Assembly (NCBI GenBank): GCA_038496675.1
Contig: CM076650.1
Span: 25,336,434-25,400,433 of the forward strand
DNA from: Rachycentron canadum
Taxonomy: Eukaryota > Chordata > Actinopteri > Carangiformes > Rachycentridae
DNA: 64,000 nucleotides
Reading direction: 5' to 3'
In this document: positions 1-10,345 of the stretch, piece by piece
Position numbering within the stretch: the stretch's first letter is position 1
Layout: each line of letters begins with the position of its first letter
Notes under the pieces: model-generated
The model's database searches: none
The model's input: only the letters and a program-made list of their open reading frames with translations
Told to the model about the DNA's origin: nothing
Made by a program: the position numbers and the translations under genes

Positions 1-283
1 AAGAAGCACAAAGAAACGGGCAGCGTTGACGACCGCAGACGCAGCGGTCGGCCAAGGAGACTTAGCGCAGCAGATGAGAAACACATCAAGCTTATTTCCC
101 TTGGAAATCGGAAGATGTCCAGCAGCGCCATCAACTCAGAAGTGTCAGGGACCAGCGGGACCCAGCTACACCCACCTGGATTTCTCTTCTGTTCATTCAC
201 TGCATTTTGTTAGTTGGTGAAAATAAACTATTAACACTTCCATTTTTGAAAGCTTTCTTATTTTATAGCATTTTCTTACACCT
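1..283 (+). mobile_element. Tc1/mariner element, internally deleted, 5' end outside window
   Basis: In the frame beginning at base 11 the sequence reads as the N-terminal DNA-binding part of a Tc1 transposase: an Arg-rich stretch, the AT-hook-like SGRPRRLSAADE (about 41-76), then a segment RKMSSSAINSE typical of the second helix-turn-helix. About residue 55 the similarity ends and the frame runs to a stop at 210-212. The sequence after it (about 205-283, TTAGTTGGTGAAAATAAAC onward) resembles the 3' untranslated tail and inverted terminus of the same fish Tc1 family. The DDE catalytic domain is therefore missing: a deletion derivative that could not make active transposase. The outer end of the inverted repeat runs into a microsatellite. 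Family assignment is from recognition, not alignment. Confidence 0.7.
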
Positions 284-289
284 TCACAC

Positions 290-326
<37 letters not shown>
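290..326. repeat. Compound (TA)n(CA)n microsatellite
   Basis: About five TA units followed directly by thirteen AC units. It abuts the end of the Tc1 fragment and probably replaces its last bases. Confidence 0.95.
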
Positions 327-698
327 TTGGTGAAGAAACCAGCATCTGGTGACCCCACCCGCAGCCTCAGCTGTGTTCCCAAGCTTATAGCTCCAACCAC
401 ATTCACACCACAACCCCCACCCACCACCCCCACCCCCATGAGCTTCCAAAGGAGTCCGCACTAAAACCTATCAGGGAGGGACAACAACAATAATTTACAG
501 CGGCTACATTACATTACATTAAACCTGGTGACTTCAAGAAGAGAGCGAATCTAAGGAAGTTTTCATTAACATCAATTTATGGCGAACTGCCTTTACGTCA
601 TATCCAGACTAACTATGCTAGACAATAGCAAATGTTGCTAAGTGCCTACTACTTTGAATAATGTTAGACCAATTTATATGTGTTATACTTTTTCAGTT
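327..698. other. Unassigned stretch
   Basis: No gene recognised. It holds a C/A-rich low-complexity run at 413-437 and three ACATT units near 508-523. Confidence 0.5.
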
Positions 699-717
699 GG
701 TGTGTGTGTGTGTGTGT
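699..717. repeat. (TG)n microsatellite
   Basis: About nine uninterrupted TG units. Confidence 0.9.
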
Positions 718-1586
718 TCAATCAGTTCTGTAATGCTGCATGATAAATATGAATATTTCTTAAAGTGAGCACATATAGTCACTCTACCAGATAATTGAAT
801 GTCTTCACAGATCTGACTGCCAGAGTTATGAACTCTCCAGTTTCCACGCAAACAGTGACCCAAAGAAATACAGTGAAAGTGTCTCTGTATGGATTTTTTT
901 TCCAAATTAGAATAAAACTTGTAGTTGTACAGAAAACCAATCTACTGTGCTGATTGGGTGATGTATACAGTATAGTACAGTAAGTGTTAAGAGCCTGACT
1001 GCACCATTAGCCGCTGAAAAACAAGCTGTTACAGAAAACTACAGTGGGTAACATGATAATTGTACATGTGCCATCTCCACGCAATGCTCTCTAGAGCTTT
1101 TTCAGGGTCCCCCACCCTACTTACTAATACTGCAGCACACTTACTAAAACAGCAAATTGCTAATTGTCAAATTTGTTCACGTCAGCAGATTCTAAATGGA
1201 GCTCATGAAAGGAAAAAAGCTGCCAGCACAGCCAAGAGCGGTAGCAGAGGTGGGGCTGTGGTGGTCAGGGGACTGCTCGTAGCTGGGAGCTTAGTGGGGG
1301 CGGCAGATCTTGAAGAGTCCTCTTCATCACTGTCATGGCTCTGAACAATGCAGGGAAGTCAAGAGAATCACTGAGCAGTCAGAAGAAGCAAGAATACTTT
1401 TTTTTTAATCACATCTTCGCTGCCTCCCCTGGAGGATTAAGTCCTTTAGCTTCGAGTTGCACAAACTTGTTAAACCAACGCTCTTTACTGAGCTAGAGAG
1501 GCTGTGAATCTGTCAACCCTGTCTTTGTCCAGGGGCATCGCAAACACTGCTGAATTAAAAGCCCTTTAGTCTGAGCTTGAATGAAA

Positions 1587-1620
<34 letters not shown>

Positions 1621-2427
1621 GAAAAGTAGATGTCCTGGAAAAAAGCTTGAATTTTTTTGGCATAACAGAAAAACTGTAGTCTTTTGAGATATTTTTGACA
1701 TACATCTAATTCTTTGTTAAATACAGAGCAATAATTTTCAGGACGAAACTTTAAGCATTGTTTTGCCATTTATGTCATATTTTCAACCAATTGCAAACAG
1801 TTGACAACAGTTAACCACTTGAATTTGCTGCTTGCAAACAAAAAACACTGTCATGAGTAATGCTTTTAGCTGTTTGTCTGTGCGGTTCTGCTTACACACA
1901 ACTAATAAAGGCCAAGACCTGGCTTAGAGGATTCATCCCAGTGCTTTTCCCTTTAATAAGACAAGAAGGATGCCAATTATGGGCCCTTTGCTGTGGACTC
2001 AACTCCCAGGCCTCCCCTTTAAATTGAACGCTTGACTTGTCGATGTGTGCAGAATGCCTACCCTGTCCTGCACTCTGTTCACAGAGGAGGGATGCGAGGA
2101 GGGAAGGAAACAGTAGACAGGTCTTATAGTCGTACTGTAAAGCAAACTTTAATGTCTGAGCAGAAGAGAAGACACTTGAAGTGTTTGTCCAAAGACTCAC
2201 CCCATCCAGGGCCTTTCCCACAGCTATAAATTGTGAGGCTATTGCAGCGTTAACGACGGACCAAATCAGACCTGGTGTTTATATTTAAAGACAATCAAAC
2301 ATATTTCTTAAAAGAAGAGGTGGAACCAGACTAGCGTATAACTTCTAATGGGCCCTGGGGAGCCACATTGGAAATTCCACGTGCCCCTTTTAGCAGCAGG
2401 GGGTCGCTACCCTGCTTTGACCATTGG
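718..2427. other. Unassigned stretch with a poly-T tract
   Basis: No gene or known repeat recognised. A 28-base T run lies at 1590-1617. Frames of about 94 codons (+, 1060-1344) and 109 codons (-, 1892-2221) show no motif that I know and are probably chance openings. Confidence 0.5.
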
Positions 2428-2767
2428 TTAAAGGTCCCATTGTCTTTTGATATTACAAAGTGGGTCTTGGTGATATATTATTGCTGTGCTCTATCCACAG
2501 ATAAATGCACACAACTACCATCCATCCATTTTCTGAGTGTTTACCTGAAATTTGCTATATATTTTTATCTAATCACTCAGAAAACAATCATTCGTCGGCC
2601 TGTTGTCAGTCGAGCTCCAGAGAGAAGCCTGAGAGAGTAGACGTAAAACTACAATGATGTGGTTTTTGGTCCTGGAAACCACAAATATATCTTCTTATAA
2701 TGTCTCTTATAATGTCAAACCTTCAAATAAAATGTTGAAAGAAAGTGTGGAAACATGGGACCTTTAA
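2428..2767. mobile_element. MITE with TTAA target duplication
   Basis: The ends are exact reverse complements: AGGTCCCAT at 2432-2440 and ATGGGACCT at 2755-2763, each bordered on the outside by TTAA (2428-2431 and 2764-2767). Counting the TTAA and the outer GG/CC, the inverted match reaches 15 bp. The interior is about 314 bp with no coding frame. TTAA duplication is the hallmark of piggyBac-type insertion, so a piggyBac-mobilised MITE is the likely class. Similar fish repeats beginning AAAGGTCCCAT are familiar to me. A partial relative lies at 8677-8960. Confidence 0.75.
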
Positions 2768-3424
2768 CCTTTCGAACTCTCTTCAACCCACATGCAAATT
2801 ATATCATGAATAGGCTACTACTTTACTTTTCGTTGAACAGCACCATCCCTTGATTGAAGAGGAATTCATTCATTCATTCAATCAATCAGTGTAAAATCAG
2901 ATTTAGATTAATCAGCGTAATATCATTTCTAGATTTCATTTATCTCTAGTGGCAACTCCAAGGACAACGACTAGGTTGGATTACAAAAACATCGCAGTGA
3001 ACTGCAATGGGTGATAACCACGATGCAGCAGATGAGCTCTGTTTCTATTAGCTTAGCTAGTAAAGATTGCCATAGCCTCCGTGATATCACCCATAGGTTT
3101 CTGAAGAGCGATTTTAAAAGCTCAGAGTGGGCAGCTCCGTCATCACAATCTAGCCAGCGCCTGACTCGGCTGAACTCCCAGCTATTCCAAAAACGGTCAA
3201 AGAAGAGGGTCGTGTGTGGCAAGCACACGCAAAGTGGCACGCCCTCTTGTCTCATGTAGAACTTGCAGAAGCCTTAATAAAATCTCAGTGACAAAGACTA
3301 AAACAGTTTTTTGTACCAAACATTTTCATATGGTTATCATTCCAGATTGGGATCTAGGGTGATTTATATTAGGAGGAATAGCAACCGCAACAGGACAGAT
3401 GATTGTTAAGTTCCTTTTACACTG
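2768..3424. other. Unassigned stretch
   Basis: A short (ATTC)n/(ATCA)n run sits at 2864-2888. Two opposed frames of 82 and 94 codons overlap at 2971-3259 but have no recognisable motif. Confidence 0.5.
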
Positions 3425-4110
3425 TTAACCCTTGTGTGGTGTTCATGTTTTTGTTATCAGCCAATTTTCAGGGGTCTGCTGGACCCACTGCATCACTGGG
3501 TGTTTAAAATGAATACATCCATAACGGTAAAAATACTAAACATATGTTTATTTTATCCCAGTAACAAACAATATAGACAGCATATGTGATTAATATTTGC
3601 CATTTACCTCTGTTAGATCACATCTATACATAATATTTTTGCAATAAAATGTTATAAGATTCTCTCATACCTATGCAGCGTACTCATGAGTACCACATTT
3701 TTGCCTTTCTTTGGCACGTAGGACACCAGGGACGTGTCCACAGGCCGTGAACACAAACTTGGAAGAGTAGATGGGCCTGCCCCTATGTAGTCAACAGCTG
3801 AGCTGAGGTCATATTCGGAAAACTCTTCCTCTTCATCATCTTCCAAACCTTCTCTTTCTTCTAAAATCGTGCCAAAGGCCCGAGCAGAGAATCTTTTACC
3901 ATCTCGATCGACTGCGATAAGAAGCCTCACGTGCAAAGCTATTTATTTGTTGTTGAGTGAGAGAATATATAGAATGGTTCACGCAATACATAGGGCAAAA
4001 TGTGCAGGAAGGTGGGAGCAGTCAGGTGTAGGTACTTGAAATGTAACAATGTTGAGCAAGAGCATAAAGACCAAAGAGTCTGAGGTTGAAAAAAATAATT
4101 AATCACGTTT
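3425..4110 (-). pseudogene. piggyBac-family transposon remnant
   Basis: A minus-strand frame (3936-3652, 94 codons) contains an acidic stretch (LEDDEEEEFSEYD), typical of piggyBac transposase N-termini, followed after only about 25 residues by SLVSYVPKKGKNVVLMSTLH. That resembles the conserved YVPKK...VLLLST block near the end of the piggyBac catalytic domain. The central DDD core is therefore deleted. Downstream on the same strand, TTAACCCTTGTGTGGTGTTC (3425-3444) looks like a piggyBac terminus with its TTAA target. The opposite terminus was not found; 4110 is a soft limit, just before a T run at 4109-4126. Non-functional. Medium confidence in the family, low in the right border. Confidence 0.5.
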
Positions 4111-4129
4111 TTTTTTTTTTTTTAAACAT

Positions 4130-5391
4130 TGAAAACTAAGGCCCGCTAACAGGCCACAAGGCTGCAATCCCCATTCAGACCCAGGTCAAAAGACTCTGCT
4201 TTAGAAATGGCTCTGAACAGCAATTGAACCCACTAAGACTAAAACTCTTCACCCACACTTAAACCCCTCTACAGTTGCACTTATTGGAGTCTTCTGAAAG
4301 TCAAAAGAAATCACTGGAGATGGGCAGAGTTCAATGCAATAGACTTTATTCTTTCACAAAAGATAAAACTGAGTTGGCTCCGGAACCCAACTGAAGACAT
4401 TATGGCTGTGGATAATCTTTTATAATCAGTTGTTCCTCCTTCTAAGATGGATTTCTCCACCTTTTTTTCTAACAAAGTACCATACATCACTCCGTACTTT
4501 CCAAAATTGGGATTGTGGGTCAGGTCTCACTGGTTTGAGCCAGTTTCTAATTTTCACTGAAGGCCTGTATGGATTTCTGCTGATTCTATTATTTCTTACA
4601 ATCCTCAAACCATATCTATATTTTTTTAAATCCTCTATATACAAAGCTTGTATATCTAACTTTAATCATGGCTATAGTTGATATATCGAGCTTAAGTTTA
4701 AGTTTAACATAATAAAGCAGAGTATATAGTGATCGTACTGAGTTCCATTTTACTAATAAAAAGAATATGGCTACACCTTCCTCTGAGAGTGAGTTAAAGT
4801 GCTTCGATAACTGCTCAGCATCGCATCGCAAGGAAACGTGACAGACCCCTCAAATAAATATGCACAGCAGCTTGTAGTTCACTCTCCTTCCTCTGTTGTT
4901 TATGTGTCTGGTCTGATGACACCGCTCCTTGCAGGGCATCCTTAGACCGAGCAGAAAGGCAAAAGGGGTCATTTGGCTTAGTGGGTTTACCTGCATTTGA
5001 AACACCTACTGATAGCTGCTATTTAGGTGGAAATGGCACCCATTGCGGCATAGCCACCTAATAGCTCCTTTATTTTGGTTATTGATTTGAGATGAGGACC
5101 ACGAACTAGCTGTGAATTCCAAGGACGTCTTAAAAGCGAGTTTGTTTGAGAGAGAAACTTCTTTCATGCCTGTTTTCTGTTGTTGTGGCAATTCTTGCTG
5201 AATAAAGCTCAAACGTAAAGCTCAAACGTCAACACTTGTTTTTCAGTAAGTTTAATTCAAGGTGTTTGCAAACGGACCCGCCGCACTCTCCAGCATGAGA
5301 GGAGCAAATGCGGCCCCGAACAAATGAGATGTTGGAATAAATACACTTCTGTAAGTCACATTATCTACCAAGGACAAGAAGAGCATCGAAA
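4130..5391. other. Unassigned stretch left of ERV A
   Basis: No convincing gene. A 72-codon basic minus frame (4644-4426) has no motif I recognise. At 5205-5227 the 11-mer AAGCTCAAACG occurs twice in tandem, next to an AATAAA. The part above about 5040 could be the outer portion of the ERV A 3' LTR, because a minus-strand AATAAA sits near 5070, but I cannot show it. Confidence 0.4.
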
Positions 5392-5546
5392 GAACAGGCA
5401 GCAGTCGGTGCCATTTAATCAGGTGATGCCAGACGTTTGCTGACGTGTGGTGCCATGACACATAGCACAGAGAACAATGCATTCATTACAATATGGTCAG
5501 GATTGCGATAAGGAATAATGCTTGCATAGCAGAATTTCCATTACGT
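5392..5546 (-). repeat. ERV A 3' LTR segment
   Basis: About 150 bp closely matching 8132-8284 in the same orientation, with the two copies flanking retroviral coding relics. Shared stretches include CCATGACACATAGCACAGA and the TTCCATTACG border. Read on the minus strand the repeat starts CGTAATGGAAATTCTGC directly after a polypurine tract, the expected U3 start. The canonical TG is mutated to CG. The far (R/U5) end is not resolved and may reach 5.05-5.2 kb. Confidence 0.65.
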
Positions 5547-5561
5547 TCCCTCTCCTTGAGC
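5547..5561 (-). other. ERV A polypurine tract
   Basis: Minus strand CTCAAGGAGAGGGAA immediately before the LTR start. It aligns with AAAAGGAGGGAAA before the LTR start of ERV B at 53583-53595. This is the site where plus-strand DNA synthesis starts in a retrovirus. Confidence 0.6.
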
Positions 5562-5791
5562 ACTTAATGTTCACAGATCAACTGAAATCGTTGCCCGTGA
5601 CACTGCAAATGATTAAACAATGAAAGTGAAACACAATCAGATCATAAAAAAACAGTCAGTTATTCAAAATCAATCATAGAGTATTAAGCAACACAAAAAC
5701 CAAAGTTGATTCTTCTTTTGTTATTTTGCTCCTTTGCCTGTAACCTTGTAAGTGTAATGTGTTTTATTAGGCAGCTTCGTCATATTCAAAC

Positions 5792-6420
5792 TCAAATGTT
5801 GGAATCCAGTCCATAGACCTGCTGGTCATCATCAGGCATGGTCGTGAACCGACCAACAGAAGATCTAGCCAAAGAAATTACCAAGGCTTTAATGCAGGGA
5901 ATAGCACAGCAAATCAGAACAGCAAAAACTACAAGGAAAACTATCTGAGGCATCAATCAGTGTCACTTTCCGTCCTCAGTCAGCCATGACCACAGGCTCC
6001 GACCTTTGGAGTCTTTGTTTCTCTCTTATTGCAGCGAATCACTGAGATGTGAGACATGAGTCATATTGTCTGGAGTGTAGGTGCAGCGGTCGGTTCCAAT
6101 GATGTGGCAAACTCCTCCTTGTGCATGTGACTGTCTGCTCACGCGGTTACGTCCCGAGGAAACGCTCCCTCTCGGTGAAGCATGAAACAGACAATACCTC
6201 GTTGATGTGTAGGGGTCGTTGTCATGGCAGGTTGATGGACTCCCGGTTGCGTCACCTGTGTCATGTTCTAGAATCTCTACATGCAACCCCCATAGTTGGT
6301 GATGCTGATGCTGCACTTGTCCTCAGTCATGCCCTCTATGGTCCTGCTGCATGGGTGAAGGCCGCCATTACACCTGGGGCTTCAGAAAAAACTGAAAAAA
6401 GTTTCTGTTGGCCCAAAGGT
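5792..6420 (-). pseudogene. ERV A env transmembrane-subunit relic
   Basis: Two pieces of a retroviral transmembrane protein can be read. At 6109-6083 (minus) the residues GGVCHIIGTDRCTYTPDN match the CX6CC disulfide region that ends the immunosuppressive-domain segment, with the first of the paired cysteines changed to Arg. After stops and a frame change, a 53-codon frame at 5953-5792 holds a membrane segment (IVFLVVFAVLICCAIPC) and a short polar tail ending at a stop. Beyond about 6170 the surface-subunit part is too decayed to assign. The order pol, env, polypurine tract, LTR is the normal retroviral order. Clearly non-functional (stops, frameshift, lost cysteine, no surface domain). Confidence 0.55.
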
Positions 6421-6545
6421 GACTGAAATCATGCGCCACTCCCCATGCATGTCTGCTGTAGGTGGAAGTGGTGGCTGTTTTGCCCTTAGCCAGTTTGCAT
6501 GCATGTCAAAATGGTATCGTGTTGTGTGGTAATACCATAGCCCAA

Positions 6546-7340
6546 TTAGTTTTCACCAGTGTTAGTCATTTCAAGCAAAACAGGATTATATCTGAACTGT
6601 CTCGCCGTTGAAAAGTGAGAGCTTTTCTGTTCAAGCCAAAGCATTGAAACAACGTGAGGTATCAGTAGAGTGAGGTCAGCATAACCCACGATGTCACGTG
6701 ATGCTATCACGGGTTTTTCAGCTGTTGCCACAGCTCTAAGGCGTGCAGCAGGTCCTGCAGCAACAGAGTCAAGTCAAGTTTTGATGAAAAATAGGCTACT
6801 GGTCCCCCCCCCTTGCGTCAGTAATGAAGTCATGTACTCACCCCGCTCATCAACAGTCTGGGTGAATGGTTTCATGCAGCCTTCAAGGCCCAACATAGGA
6901 GGAGATTGCAGAGTCAGCTTTAAGTCAAAGGCCTTTTACGCCTCAGGTGTCCACGTTACCTTGTCTTTTGCTAAAAAAAGCCTTTCCCATGAGCAATTGC
7001 AGCTAATGGTACCTCAATTTCACCATAGTGGGGCTCCACTGTCTACAGTATGACATCATTCCTAAAAAAAACTCATAACCTGTTTCTTTGTCTTGTTTTG
7101 GATGGCTTTGCCCTCTGCTGTGATCACATGACCCAAAAAGGTGACTCTTTCAGAGACAAACTGCAGTTTAGACAGGCCGGCCTTGTGGCTGTTATCAGCT
7201 AGATGATTTAGTGGGACACAAATGTGTCTTGTACACAGGCTTTTCATGTGGGACAGCAGATCATAAGGTCATCAACATACTGCAAGAGGGTGCTACCAGC
7301 TGGTAGACTGAGTGAATCCAAATTGTCTTTTGTCTCCTGT
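6546..7340 (-). pseudogene. ERV A pol relic (reverse transcriptase region)
   Basis: Reading down the minus strand, an intact catalytic YVDD motif is encoded at 7279-7268, followed by a segment with LSKLQFVSERVTFLGHVITA (about 7180-7110) from the RT palm/thumb. Next come a connection-like stretch with QTVDE and VAYFSS-type residues (about 6990-6790) and then AEKPVIASRDIVGYADLTLL (6725-6660). The frame shifts several times and carries stops; RNase H and integrase are not seen. The same residues recur in ERV B (51362-51900), so both are one family. The frame at 6691-7053 on the plus strand is only a shadow. Confidence 0.75.
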
Positions 7341-7357
7341 CCCCGATGTTTGCCTCT

Positions 7358-7620
7358 TCAAGTCAAAATGCAAAGACTTTCTAGTCTGCTTTGAACACCT
7401 TTGTCATTTTCTTTTGTTTGGCACTGATTTTTTTTTTTTTTCTCTTCTAGTTTGGTCTTTAGCATTTCTAATTGTTTCAGGCTAAAACTACCAGTACTTA
7501 GAAATCCATACTGCTCATCCCATACCTTAAGTTGGTCAACACTTTGTTTGCCATATTTAGTAATATATAATAATAAACTGAATTTTGGGAGAAGTAATTT
7601 GAGGTGGATTATCAATATTT
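7358..7620 (-). pseudogene. ERV A gag-like relic
   Basis: An 85-codon minus frame (7615-7358) has a Trp-containing block VWDEQYGFLSTGSFSLKQLE followed by a Lys/Glu-rich helix ending in a run of lysines. The spacing of W, GF, S, leucines and charged residues resembles the start of the ERV B gag reading (about 49060-49130). It sits between the 5' LTR segment and pol, where gag belongs. No zinc knuckle or late motif is seen, so most of gag is deleted. The homology is weak and rests on one short block. Confidence 0.4.
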
Positions 7621-8131
7621 CTACATTTTTTGCTTTTAAAAAAATATTTGCTGGGAATTTGGAATTAAGTTAGTTCTCCCACCCGAGGTGATTTGTAGGG
7701 ACCTTGGATTTGTAGGTGGCTTATGGGGACCATAAGTTACTTTTATTAAACTCTCACTGTTTTTTTTTTTTTTCTTTTTGTTAGTAAGTTGTCAAAAAGC
7801 ACTTAAGAAAAGATATCTTGAGTTCCCAGAACTCTATCTGCAACAAAACAATTATCGATAATATTGCCTCAAATTTGCGACAGCGCTGTCTCTGGTCCCA
7901 GGCCTGAACCTTCCTTGATTCTACAGTTTCCAACACCTGCCCTGTTGACACGTCTGTCACAGTTCACCCCAATGGTAGTGAGAATCATTACTTTCTTTTC
8001 TCCTCAATCTCACTTACCAGAAAGACAATGCTGTTTTTCCAAAAAGATTCACTGGATCACAGCGGTGAGTGGCCGCTGGTCCTCAGCTTCCAGGCCCCCA
8101 CTTCTCTGCCCTCTTTGCCATGGAAATTGAG
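7621..8131. other. Probable ERV A leader/5' LTR remainder
   Basis: Lies between the gag-like segment and the recognisable LTR repeat. T run at 7760-7774. The 88-codon plus frame at 7864-8130 has no motif. No primer-binding site could be assigned. Confidence 0.35.
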
Positions 8132-8284
8132 AAGACATAGCAGTTGGTGCCACCTAATCAGGTGAGTTCAGACGTCTGCTGATGTGTGATGCCATGACAC
8201 ATAGCACAGATAACAATACATTCATTGCAATATGATCAGGATTATGATAAGAAGTAATGCTTACATAGCTGAATTTCCATTACG
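8132..8284 (-). repeat. ERV A 5' LTR segment
   Basis: Partner of 5392-5546: same orientation, scattered substitutions, and ending at the same TTCCATTACG border. Flanking DNA differs on the outer side, which fixes the U3 start of the provirus near 8284. Confidence 0.65.
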
Positions 8285-8676
8285 CTGTCCAGGTATAGCT
8301 TAATGGTGTGAAAGCAGACGCGGGAGGCTCTCTTTGAAAAAATGGGAACACCCCCTTGAACGAACTGTTTGGCTTGGATAAATAAGGAAAGGTGATCTAA
8401 CTTCGCTGTCGGATACACAGAACCAAGGCATGCTGAAACACACAAATTAATTCATCCTCACTCTAAGACACTTCCTCTCAAATATCTCAAGCCCCACTAC
8501 TGATGGTTTCTCCTCCACTCTGCTCCAGAGACTCCTTTGTGAAATCCGTTATCTTGCCATCACTTTATTACTTATATTATTTATTTTTTCTTGTCATTTT
8601 AATGTGTATATTTGTTTTCTTACTTGTAATAGAAAAGGGTCATCCAAAGATTTGTTCTGCAAGTTGCATGTATGTA
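8285..8676. other. Unassigned stretch
   Basis: No gene or repeat recognised. Confidence 0.5.
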
Positions 8677-8960
8677 TTAAAGGTCCGATATATTACGAAG
8701 TGAAATTTACCCGTCTTTTTTTGAGTATAAAAGAGGTCAAGGTGCTCTATTAAAGCTGTGAAAGTATCAAAGAATTCAGTCCACAGAAAAATGCATGCAG
8801 TCTGTCTGCAAGCTGTCAGAACTTCTGTAACTTCGTGTCACAACAAAGTAGTCACCACTTCAGCAATGCCTGAACCCACCATTCAACCAGGGTTTGTTTT
8901 CTGCAAGTGTTTACCTGAAATCTATTCTGTATTTAAATCTATACTATACTTTTTGTAATG
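8677..8960 (+). mobile_element. Truncated TTAA-type MITE
   Basis: Starts TTAA then AGGTCCGAT (8681-8689), one base off the terminus of the 2432 element. The interior (AAGCTGTGAAAGTATCAAAG, then ATCCACAG-like sequence) fits a common fish repeat of this type. About 45 bp near 8893-8940 (AGTGTTTACCTGAAAT) also occur inside the first MITE near 2530-2575. No matching right terminus was found, so the copy looks 3'-truncated. Confidence 0.55.
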
Positions 8961-10014
8961 TGCCCACTGATATAGAGCCTGCCTGAGCCTCTTGTCATCT
9001 TCCCATATGAAAAGATGTCTGGCACTGGAGTCTGTCTGCGGATTTCCTTTGTGCTAGATGTTCAATTTAACACAAACTTCACCTCCACACTCATGCTGCT
9101 GCCACCACACCGAATCAATCATATCTATCAACTATCGCAGCAGAAGTATTTATTGATAAGCCATGGATGGACGTTTGACTTTCTTTGATAGGCAGTATAC
9201 CAAATGGTTTATATGGGCATGTGATTTTGAAAAATACTAGGCAACAAAATGACTACAATTAGATTTGCATATCATTGAGGGAAATTGAATTAAAATCATA
9301 TAAACGGTTATTTTGGAATGATTCTAATGTTACAGTGCAGGCTCTGTTTTTTTTTTATTTTATTTTATTTTTGTTAGATGAAAAGGTTTTTAGATTTCGA
9401 TTGGAATTTCAAGCACTTTTTTTTTTTTTTTTCACTGCTGGTATTCATGAATGACCTTCAATAGAATCCCAGAAGTTACGTGTGGAGATGAATGAATCAT
9501 ACCTGTGTTTACCAGAACAAATACTCAGCAACATGGGCTGCATAGTGCTACCTGATTCACTCTGAAAAGCTGAAGGAAAAATATATGTTCATATGTTTTG
9601 AAATGAGTGTATGAAAACTCCAGTGATGCTTTGGCTCTTCAGCAGGTCATTTCAGCGTCTGCGGTAACATGCGGCCAATGTATAAACTCATTCTCCTTAA
9701 TTCTGGACCAAACAGTTACTTGCGTGCGCTTCACATTTAACAGCTCAATAATACGGTGATTAGAAAACAGTGATATGGCAAAGTTAGTGTCCAAAGTGAT
9801 AAATGTAACCAGATACACGTGCATAAATTAACAAAAGAATATTTAAGGCTTTACATTATGGGATCATGAAAATCTTGGAATAAAGACAATAAAAGCAGCC
9901 TCTTAGATAGAAAATCAATCGAAATAGGTGTTGGGGAGAAGTTGCTCTGTGCAGCCAGTTTCTTTAGGTATGTGGCTCTATAGATGACAGTGTTATTCTG
10001 TCATGTCAGTAAGA
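8961..10014. other. Unassigned stretch
   Basis: T-rich low-complexity tracts at about 9347-9372 and 9416-9432. Nothing else recognised. Confidence 0.5.
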
Positions 10015-10345
10015 AGTGTCTCTCCAACCATTGGTGGGATTGACATGAAACTTTGCACAGATTTCATGGTCCTTAGAGAATAAATTGTGAGAGCTGTTCT
10101 GATCCCTTGAATTTTCATCTGGTGACACTATCAGGTCAAATCCATCCAGTATTTTGTTTTGTGCTCATTTACGTGCAAATATAATGCCATTTCTTCCAGC
10201 CTGACTCCACTTTTTGTCGAATGATAGCTATTTTTAGCATGCTGACATGCTAAACCAAGATGGTGAATATGATGAACATTATTTGCAATTTTCTCAAAGC
10301 CTCAGAGGCTGCTAGCTCAGACGCAGACTCTACGTCGTGTGGAAA
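10015..10345 (+). repeat. Dispersed teleost repeat, class uncertain
   Basis: Contains a recognisable set of phrases (ATGAAACTTTGCACAGA, TTCATCTGGTGACACTATCA, then a TTAGCATG/CATGCTAA inverted pair near 10235-10254, then AAGATGGTGAATATGATGAA). I know this arrangement from a high-copy non-coding repeat of percomorph genomes. No coding capacity. Assigned from memory, so the class (MITE or SINE-like) is left open. Confidence 0.5.

Noticed and set aside
6691..7053. 120-codon plus-strand frame
   Set aside because: Shadow of the minus-strand ERV A pol relic.
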